DNA from: Ignavibacteriae bacterium HGW-Ignavibacteriae-3
Lineage (GTDB): Bacteria; Bacteroidota; Ignavibacteria; Ignavibacteriales; Melioribacteraceae
Direction: 5' to 3'
Assembly: GCA_002839795.1 (NCBI GenBank)
Contig: PGYS01000008.1
Coordinates: 1-42,004, forward strand
Length of the DNA stretch: 42,004 bases
Shown: positions 36,234 to 42,004 of the stretch, piece by piece
How positions within the stretch are numbered: position 1 is the first letter of the stretch
How the letters are laid out: every line of letters starts with the position of its first letter
Notes under the pieces: model-generated
Seen by the model: only the letters and a program-made list of their open reading frames with translations
Databases searched by the model: none
Told to the model about the DNA's origin: nothing
Position numbers and translations under genes: made by a program

Positions 36234-37109
36234 ATGAAAACCATTCTGCTTCTTATTGCAATTTCTTTCGGGGTTTTTTTCCCATACGGAAGTAGTTATA
36301 CATTTCTTATTCGTTACTTTTTAATGCTTATGCTTTTTTTCTCTTTCCTGGATGTCCGTCTGGAAAAAGAGATAATAAGAAAAAGTCATTTTGCGATTCT
36401 CTTCGCCATCATTTCACTGTCCATCGTTATCTTTTATGTTCTAAACTCTTTTAACACCGAGCTCGCGCAAACAGCCTTTGTGACGGCAATAGCGCCAACC
36501 GCAATTGCGGCGCCCGTAATAATCAGTCTTAAGAAAAAGAATGTGGCTTATGTTACATTTTCGCTGTTGCTTAATAATATGGCAATCGGATTACTGCTTC
36601 CGTTTCTGCTGCCGTTTTTATTGAACAGCAGGGCGCATATTTCAGTAGGTGAGATTTTAGTGCCGGTAATAATAACTCTTGCGGCGCCTTTAGCCGCGGC
36701 TCAATTCATTAAATATTTTCTGCCCGCTATCTGGAAAAAACTTGTCGGGCTGAAAGACTCTTCCTTTTATATTTTGGTAATCAATATATATATCGCTACA
36801 TCGGAAGCCTCCAATTATATCAGAACTGAAATGAAGAGCGATATCGAAATTGTTTTATTCATCGCATTAATATCGGGACTGTTGTGCATTATATTTTTTC
36901 TGACAGGCTGGCTCCTGGGGGGCAAAGAATTTTCCGCGGAGGCGAGTCAATCGCTGGGACAGAAAAACAATGCGTTCACTATCTGGATTGCCTTTTCATT
37001 CGTGGACTCACTTGCAGCTTTAGGTCCGGTTTTCTATGTTCTCTTTCAAAACATCTATATTTCCTGGGAATTATATCTTCATAACAGATCAAAATCTAAT
37101 AACCGCTGA
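36234..37109 (+). CDS. BASS-like (bile acid:sodium symporter superfamily) membrane transporter
   Basis: A 291-residue integral membrane protein with about nine or ten hydrophobic helices. The fold and conserved spots resemble the BASS/SBF superfamily: the first-half core AFVTAIAPTAIAAPVIISL and the second-half SLGQKNNAFTIWIAF, where a polar G-Q-x-N segment breaks the helix as in sodium-coupled members. The substrate is unknown; characterised relatives move organic anions with sodium. It is transcribed divergently from the efflux operon and is followed at 115 nt by a cytochrome c gene, with no clear functional link. Confidence 0.7.
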   Translation: MKTILLLIAISFGVFFPYGSSYTFLIRYFLMLMLFFSFLDVRLEKEIIRKSHFAILFAIISLSIVIFYVLNSFNTELAQTAFVTAIAPTAIAAPVIISLKKKNVAYVTFSLLLNNMAIGLLLPFLLPFLLNSRAHISVGEILVPVIITLAAPLAAAQFIKYFLPAIWKKLVGLKDSSFYILVINIYIATSEASNYIRTEMKSDIEIVLFIALISGLLCIIFFLTGWLLGGKEFSAEASQSLGQKNNAFTIWIAFSFVDSLAALGPVFYVLFQNIYISWELYLHNRSKSNNR

Positions 37110-37224
37110 ACTTCCACTTCAATTGACTTTTTTCTTCTTTTTTAAGCCAAAAACGCATTAAGACTTTTTGTCTTTTTTGATTATATTTAAATGCCTTTAG
37201 TTAAATTTTTAAGAGAGGAGTATT

Positions 37225-38208
37225 ATGAGAAAAATTTTAAAAATTCTCGCATATTTTCTCGGGGGTATTATTATTCTAGCCGTTGCTTTTATTGTCTATT
37301 TCAATTCGACTTATCCCAGAGTTGACCCGCCTTCAAACGAAAAAGTGGAAATTACCGCAGCCCGATTGGAACGGGGAAAGTATCTTGCTCATCATGTTAC
37401 TGTTTGTATGGATTGTCATTCCGTGCGTGACTGGACAAAATTTTCCGGTCCGCCGAAAATGGAAACCCTCGGAATGGGAGGCGATAAATTTGACGAGCCG
37501 ACTGCGGGAGTTCCAGGGATTCTTTATGCCAAAAATATTACGCCGGCGGGAATTTCAAATTATACGGACGGCGAATTGATGAGGGTAATTACAAACGGTG
37601 TAACTAAAGATAATCGGGCGCTTTTCCCGTTGATGCCGTATATGGGTTACAATAATTTGACCAAAGAAGATCTTTTTTCAATCGTCGCATACATCCGATC
37701 ACTTTCCCCGATAAAAAATGAAGTGCCCGAGAGTTCGCTGAATTTCCCGGTCAACATGATCGTTAAGACGGTTCCGCCTAGTTCATACACGCCATCGCCT
37801 GAACCTGACAGAAATAAACCCGCTGAATTCGGAAAATATCTTGTAACCGTTGCAGGATGTTTTGATTGCCATACTCAAATGGTAAAAGGAGAATTTGTAA
37901 TGGAGAAAGCGTTCGGCGGAGGATTCGAATTCCAGTTGCCGGGCGGAACAATTAGATCCGCAAATATTACTCCGGAACCTAATTCCGGAATCGGAAGATG
38001 GACCCGGGAAGAATTTATTGAAAGATTTAAATCCATGGATCCGGAGAAATATCCGCCGGCAAATGTTTCCGTGAGCGAATTCAATACTATTATGCCATGG
38101 ACAATGTATGCCGGAATGAAAGATGAGGATCTCGGGGCCGTATACGACTATCTTCGAACGATAAAGCCCGTGAAGAATTCCGTAGTGCTGTTTACACCCA
38201 AAAAGTAA
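37225..38208 (+). CDS. Membrane-anchored diheme cytochrome c
   Basis: A 327-residue protein with an uncleaved-looking N-terminal helix (ILAYFLGGIIILAVAFIVYF, 7-26) and two cytochrome c domains. Covalent heme sites are CMDCH (61-65) and CFDCH (212-216). Each domain has the typical helix after the heme and a late methionine region that could supply the sixth ligand (PLMPYMGYNNLTKEDLFSIVAYI and NTIMPWTMYAGMKDEDLGAVYDYL). It resembles the diheme subunits that pass electrons from periplasmic dehydrogenases to terminal oxidases, but no dehydrogenase gene is adjacent. GAGAGGAG precedes the ATG. A strong hairpin follows the stop codon. Confidence 0.9.
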   Translation: MRKILKILAYFLGGIIILAVAFIVYFNSTYPRVDPPSNEKVEITAARLERGKYLAHHVTVCMDCHSVRDWTKFSGPPKMETLGMGGDKFDEPTAGVPGILYAKNITPAGISNYTDGELMRVITNGVTKDNRALFPLMPYMGYNNLTKEDLFSIVAYIRSLSPIKNEVPESSLNFPVNMIVKTVPPSSYTPSPEPDRNKPAEFGKYLVTVAGCFDCHTQMVKGEFVMEKAFGGGFEFQLPGGTIRSANITPEPNSGIGRWTREEFIERFKSMDPEKYPPANVSVSEFNTIMPWTMYAGMKDEDLGAVYDYLRTIKPVKNSVVLFTPKK

Positions 38209-38221
38209 AATTGCACTGTGG

Positions 38222-38249
38222 GCAGAGACTCGTAAAATCGAGTCTCTGC
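38222..38249. terminator. Strong, possibly bidirectional terminator
   Basis: GCAGAGACTCG-TAAAAT-CGAGTCTCTGC is a perfect 11-bp stem with a 6-nt loop, lying between the convergent cytochrome c and hydrolase genes. On the plus strand it is followed by TTATAAATTTTATTTT. It begins 14 nt after the cytochrome stop and ends 9 nt before the hydrolase stop, so it can end transcripts from both sides. Confidence 0.8.
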
Positions 38250-38258
38250 TTATAAATT

Positions 38259-39701
38259 TTATTTTACTACGGACAGTATCCAGTCAGAAATAATCTTCAT
38301 TGCATCCGGGGAAAAAGTTTCTTGAATCTGACCATATTCGCTTAGGGCGCCGGTTTTGCAATTCTGGAACAGATGGTTCAGATTGGGAAGCAGGACAATT
38401 TTAAAATTTTTATTTCCTCCCGCTTTTAAGGCCTTTTCTATCTCTGAAAGATCTTCTTTTGCCGGAACCTGAAGATCCTTTTCTCCATTAAGGGCAAGAA
38501 CCGGTACGGTTACATTTTCCAGCACGGGGCGAGGGTCGAACTTTAGAAAAAACCGGAACCATGGGCTGGTTAGCTGTCTAATATTCTGTTCTACTATCGG
38601 CTTCTGCGCGTCAGCCTCTTTCTTTTTCTCATCACTTAAAGTATTGTAATTCTCAACGTAAGCATCTCTAATTTTTTTCTCGGCAATTGCATTATCTTTT
38701 TCTGAGAAAAGAATGTCATAGATCTTTTCACTTAGCTGCATCGAGTTGTCAATGTCTTCATCTTTTGCTCCGGCCGCTTTACTCATCAACCGTCCCTGCA
38801 TAAGAAGAATATCTTTTCCCGGAAGTCCCGGTCCCGCAAGCAGTATAATGAACGCCACATCATTGGAGTTTACTGCGACCATCGGCGCAATTAATCCGCC
38901 TTCGCTATGTCCGGCAATTCCTATTTTTTTAGGATCGGCTTCTTTTCTTGTTTTCAGATATTCAACTGCCGCCAGCGCGTCTGACGCAAAATCCTCTGTT
39001 GTGGCTGTTGCAAAATTTCCTTTCGATTTAGCTATTCCCCTGTCATCATAACGTAGAACGGCTATTCCATTCCGTGTTAAATAATCTGACAGCACGAGGA
39101 ACGGCTTATGATTAATTCCTCCTCCAAGCGTTTCATCCCTGTCCTGCGGACCTGAGCCGGTAACCAAAACAACCGCCGGATATTTTCCTTCTTCCTTTGG
39201 ATAAGTAAATGTTCCGGCAAGTATAATACCCGCGGATTTATTTTCGAATGTTACTTCTTCATCGTTGTAAGGATACGGCTTCTTTGGTTCCTGCGGTCGT
39301 TTCACTTCGGTTAGTTTATCAATTTTCTTCATGTCAAGCGGGAAAGACATGTCCGCCTGCTTAAATGTTCCTTTTATAATTGCGCTGTCTTTAACTACTT
39401 TTCCGGCATATGAGGCACCCAGAGAACTAATCGCAAACTTGAGGCTGTCATCATTAAACGTAATAGACGTCGCGGGAATATTCTTCGCGCCCTGATCCGG
39501 GCTGTCAAGAAATGCGCCCTGAGTCCCGTCGTCATTATTAAATGTTTTCAATATAAGCTTGAGAGATACTGTAGATATTTTCAACCGGCCTTCCCACAGA
39601 CTTGTGAATTGCTTTTCGTCTGTTTTTTGATCCTCCTGCCCTATAATAAAATTGTTGGCGGTAATAAACATCAGCAATAAAATTACAATCAAATTCTTCA
39701 T
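38259..39701 (-). CDS. Secreted alpha/beta hydrolase (S9-like/dienelactone-hydrolase type)
   Basis: About 480 residues. Signal peptide MKNLIVILLLMFITANNFIIG, when read from ATG 39701. Residues about 30-140 form a beta-rich N-terminal domain of a type often found before bacterial alpha/beta hydrolases. The hydrolase domain begins with VTFENKSAGIILAGTFTYPK and has the oxyanion-region VLVTGSGPQDRDE, RYDDRGIAKSKG, and the nucleophile elbow GHSEGG (264-269, Ser266). Catalytic Asp is likely in LALNGEKDLQVPA and His in LPNLNHLFQ. The fold and order match secreted esterases or peptidase-like hydrolases; the substrate is unknown. A GTG at 39728 would add nine residues, but AAGGAG precedes ATG 39701. 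Confidence 0.88.
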   Translation of the reverse strand: MKNLIVILLLMFITANNFIIGQEDQKTDEKQFTSLWEGRLKISTVSLKLILKTFNNDDGTQGAFLDSPDQGAKNIPATSITFNDDSLKFAISSLGASYAGKVVKDSAIIKGTFKQADMSFPLDMKKIDKLTEVKRPQEPKKPYPYNDEEVTFENKSAGIILAGTFTYPKEEGKYPAVVLVTGSGPQDRDETLGGGINHKPFLVLSDYLTRNGIAVLRYDDRGIAKSKGNFATATTEDFASDALAAVEYLKTRKEADPKKIGIAGHSEGGLIAPMVAVNSNDVAFIILLAGPGLPGKDILLMQGRLMSKAAGAKDEDIDNSMQLSEKIYDILFSEKDNAIAEKKIRDAYVENYNTLSDEKKKEADAQKPIVEQNIRQLTSPWFRFFLKFDPRPVLENVTVPVLALNGEKDLQVPAKEDLSEIEKALKAGGNKNFKIVLLPNLNHLFQNCKTGALSEYGQIQETFSPDAMKIISDWILSVVK

Positions 39702-39710
39702 TTTATTTTT

Positions 39711-39717
39711 CTCCTTT
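39711..39717 (-). promoter_or_regulatory. Ribosome-binding site deciding the hydrolase start
   Basis: AAAGGAG on the minus strand lies 9 nt before ATG 39701 and inside the alternative GTG-started extension, which supports the shorter start with an intact signal peptide. Confidence 0.65.
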
Positions 39718-39793
39718 ATAAAAGGCACAATCCATATAGACGGCTGCTTGAAATTAACTTCCTCACTATAAAGATGCTATTTATAATTTTTAT

Positions 39794-42004
39794 CTACACC
39801 TTTTCAAAAGGATGTTTTTCAAGTAAATAATCAAGCCATCTGTTGTTGATTTTTTCTAACAGACTGTTTGTTCTGAGCCTTGAGTTAAGATTAACGAAAT
39901 CCACTTCATCCATTTTCTGATCCTGATTAAAACATGTGAAGACAAACACTTCCTTGTTTGTTCCGGGAATTACGTGACGCTGCATGCATTGGGCGCATAC
40001 CGCCTTCATCATACACTGCATAGGTGAATTGATGGAAGCAATTGCTTCGTGACATTCATTAAGATAAGGTTTTAAAACCCCATGCCGGGCCTGCGAGATT
40101 GCCGCCATCATTCTATCCGATCCTATCGCAATTACGCGCGACGCTTCACTCAGTTTAATGGGTATTTCACCAAGTTGTCCGGATGCATAGGCAATCATCG
40201 CCTCAATTATATTGCCGACGAATGATTTATCCTGAGGCCGGACTGCGGGAATTGCGTCTCCTGCATCAACGCTATAAACCACAACATCTGTTGCCGCTTC
40301 AATTTCATCCCTCTTAAAAAAATCTTCGGCTTTTTTATAACCCGCAAAATAAATTACCCTGCTATTATTTTCTTTTGCAGCTTTGGCAATTGAAAATAAA
40401 ACAGCGTTACCCAAACCTCCGCCCAATAAAAGTACCGTTGAATTTTCGGGCACTTCCGTCGGTGCGCCGGTAGGGCCCATCACAACAACACGCTGACCTG
40501 GTTTTAGCATTCCTATCATTCGTGAACTCGCGCCCATCTCAAGAGCAATCATCGAGAGCAAGCCATTTTCTTTATCAACCCACGCGCCTGTTAACGCGAT
40601 TCCTTCCATTATCATGAGTGTATTTTCTACTTTCGGCGAATCGGTTTCGTAATTCTGAAGTCTGTAAAATTGTCCCGGATTAAATTTTCTTGCTGCCTGC
40701 GGCGCGTGAAGAAACAACTCAACAATAGTGGGGGTTAGCCGTTCTACCTTTACAACCCGGGCCCGCAAGTCATCATCCAATTTAGCGATAAGATGTTTCC
40801 AGTCTTGTATACCGTCGCGGTTTACGGGAGAACATTTCTCGAATAATTCCCGCACACGTTTAAATCCTTCCTTCGCCGAGGCCATTGCCTTAACTACGTT
40901 CCCTTCAAAATCAGGGTGATTATCGCCATAAAAGCTGACATACTTTCCGCTCGCTTCGTGAGATGTAAAAAATCCGAGTTCATTCTCTTCGGCTTTTTGA
41001 ATTTTGAATGTATTTTCATTCTTCATCTTAACAGTATAAGTAGTGTAAAATTCATCCCATTTATCAAGCTCGAATGTTCCCGGAAATTCCCGTTCGTACA
41101 TTACGTTGGGCGAAGTTCCCGCAGCAACAAAAGCCGACCGGGCCGGAATACGGTAGAGATCCCCGGTCGCTGTCCACTTTCCGTCTAATTTTTCCTGGCG
41201 CTGGAAAATTACTTCTTTGAGAGCGCCATATTCATCAGCGACTGCTTCTACGGGATTCATATTCTCAACGAAAGAAATTCCCTCTTCAAGACCTTTAATA
41301 ATTTCTTCATGATTCAACCGGTATGCCGGCGAGTCATTAATGCTCTTGCGGTAATAGAGATGCACGCCTCCCCATTTGCGAATCAAGGAAATATAATCCG
41401 GCAGCTCTCCTGCGGAAGCGGCGCGCTCCTGTTCTTGTTCAATTGCCTCTCCGTGTTCAAGAAATGTAGAAAGAATTTTTTTATCCTCTTCATTCATCAG
41501 CGCTTCGACGATGGATTTTCCATTCCGCGCACAAAGTAAATCATAACGCTTTTTAACCTTCACTACCTGAATCGGATAATAAGCCATTAACTCAGTTGCG
41601 GTATCGATCGCCGTCAATCCCCCTCCAATAACAACTGCCGGAAGACCAACCTGCAAATTTGCCATTGAATCCCGTTTTCCCGCGCCAGTCAATTGCAGCG
41701 CCATAAGAAAATCGGAAGCTTTGCGAATACCGCGCATCAGATTATTCTTCATAGAGACGAAGGTAGGTTTTCCCGCGCCGGTAGCAAGCGAAACATGATC
41801 AAATCCCAATTCCCAGACGTCATCCAATGTTAATGTACCGCCGAAACGAACGCCGTCGTAAATACGAAAATATTCACGGCGCAGGAGATTCAGATACATC
41901 ACTGTTAGAAAGTTTTTATCCCATCGCACGGTAATACCGTATTCGGAAACTCCGCCGAAACCAAGAAGCACCCGCTCGCTTAATTTTTTATACAGAACGG
42001 ATAC
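39794..42004 (-). CDS. GltD-like / PyrK-like fusion flavoprotein (NfnB-NfnA type), N-terminus off the window
   Basis: 736 residues are visible; the frame is open through the right edge, so the start and first FAD motif are missing. The first ~390 residues resemble the GltD/NfnB class of NAD(P)H oxidoreductases: LGFDHVSLATGAGKPTFVSM and a nucleotide-binding VVIGGGLTAIDTATEL (about 125-140). From about residue 405 a second flavoprotein begins, of the PyrK/NfnA type: RVVKVERLTPTIVELFLHAP, KFNPGQFYRLQNYE (FAD), GPTGAPTEVPENSTVLLLGGGLGNAVLFSIAKA (NAD), and a C-terminal [2Fe-2S] pattern C-x5-C-x2-C-x17-C (664, 670, 673, 691). In Nfn these are two subunits that bifurcate electrons between NADH, NADPH and ferredoxin. 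Here they are one chain. The role is inference. Confidence 0.82.
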   Translation of the reverse strand, partial: VSVLYKKLSERVLLGFGGVSEYGITVRWDKNFLTVMYLNLLRREYFRIYDGVRFGGTLTLDDVWELGFDHVSLATGAGKPTFVSMKNNLMRGIRKASDFLMALQLTGAGKRDSMANLQVGLPAVVIGGGLTAIDTATELMAYYPIQVVKVKKRYDLLCARNGKSIVEALMNEEDKKILSTFLEHGEAIEQEQERAASAGELPDYISLIRKWGGVHLYYRKSINDSPAYRLNHEEIIKGLEEGISFVENMNPVEAVADEYGALKEVIFQRQEKLDGKWTATGDLYRIPARSAFVAAGTSPNVMYEREFPGTFELDKWDEFYTTYTVKMKNENTFKIQKAEENELGFFTSHEASGKYVSFYGDNHPDFEGNVVKAMASAKEGFKRVRELFEKCSPVNRDGIQDWKHLIAKLDDDLRARVVKVERLTPTIVELFLHAPQAARKFNPGQFYRLQNYETDSPKVENTLMIMEGIALTGAWVDKENGLLSMIALEMGASSRMIGMLKPGQRVVVMGPTGAPTEVPENSTVLLLGGGLGNAVLFSIAKAAKENNSRVIYFAGYKKAEDFFKRDEIEAATDVVVYSVDAGDAIPAVRPQDKSFVGNIIEAMIAYASGQLGEIPIKLSEASRVIAIGSDRMMAAISQARHGVLKPYLNECHEAIASINSPMQCMMKAVCAQCMQRHVIPGTNKEVFVFTCFNQDQKMDEVDFVNLNSRLRTNSLLEKINNRWLDYLLEKHPFEKV

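Overview
The window looks like a chromosome segment from a Bacteroidota/Chlorobi-group bacterium, most likely an Ignavibacteria-type lineage. Evidence: a C-terminal type IX secretion sorting domain with the YQNYPNPFN signature, several CarboxypepD_reg-like and DUF5916 proteins, Gln-ending signal peptides (…AQ / …SQ), moderate AT-richness, and dispersed palindromic repeats of the kind common in these genomes. This placement is inferred from protein style; no rRNA is present to confirm it.

Layout. 1-8.6 kb (all minus strand): the N-terminal 837 residues of a large secreted BNR/sortilin-like beta-propeller protein that runs off the left edge, a palindromic repeat, an AlkD-like DNA glycosylase translationally coupled to a T9SS-sorted propeller protein, two tandem paralogous outer-membrane-type proteins, a DinB-fold protein and a secreted DUF4440/NTF2-like protein. 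9-10.8 kb: a PadR regulator and a free-standing SIR2-like protein with intact catalytic residues. 10.9-15 kb: rsmG-mnmG-mnmE (minus strand), the classic origin-proximal cluster, with two near-consensus parS sites in the mnmG-mnmE gap. 15.3-20.3 kb (plus strand): clpB and a GWxTD/TPR protein. 20.3-26.1 kb: envelope genes (CarboxypepD_reg plus TonB-plug fragment, CarboxypepD_reg protein, TonB-like protein with a glycine linker, DUF5916 protein) interrupted by a REP-type repeat array and its IS200-like tyrosine transposase (RAYT). 26.3-30.4 kb: DUF6544-like and DUF1697 proteins, a YgiD-type extradiol dioxygenase and a U32 peptidase-family protein. 30.4-36 kb (minus strand): a complete tripartite RND efflux operon, in the order adaptor, RND pump, TolC. 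36.2-38.2 kb (plus strand): a BASS-like transporter and a membrane-anchored diheme cytochrome c. 38.2-42 kb (minus strand): a strong terminator hairpin, a secreted alpha/beta hydrolase, and the C-terminal 736 residues of a GltD-like/PyrK-like fusion flavoprotein cut by the right edge.

How the genes work together. mnmE and mnmG make the same wobble-uridine tRNA modification and are followed by rsmG, as in many bacteria. The efflux genes form one tripartite pump. The TonB-like and CarboxypepD_reg genes suggest outer-membrane energy transduction, but no complete TonB-dependent barrel is present. The most unusual elements are the parS pair beside mnmG without parAB, the duplicated REP unit next to its transposase, an in-frame palindromic insertion inside a T9SS sorting domain, and the orphan SIR2-like gene. 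I found no CRISPR array, tRNA, rRNA or prophage. I see no clearly new multi-gene defence system; the SIR2-like gene is the only defence candidate.
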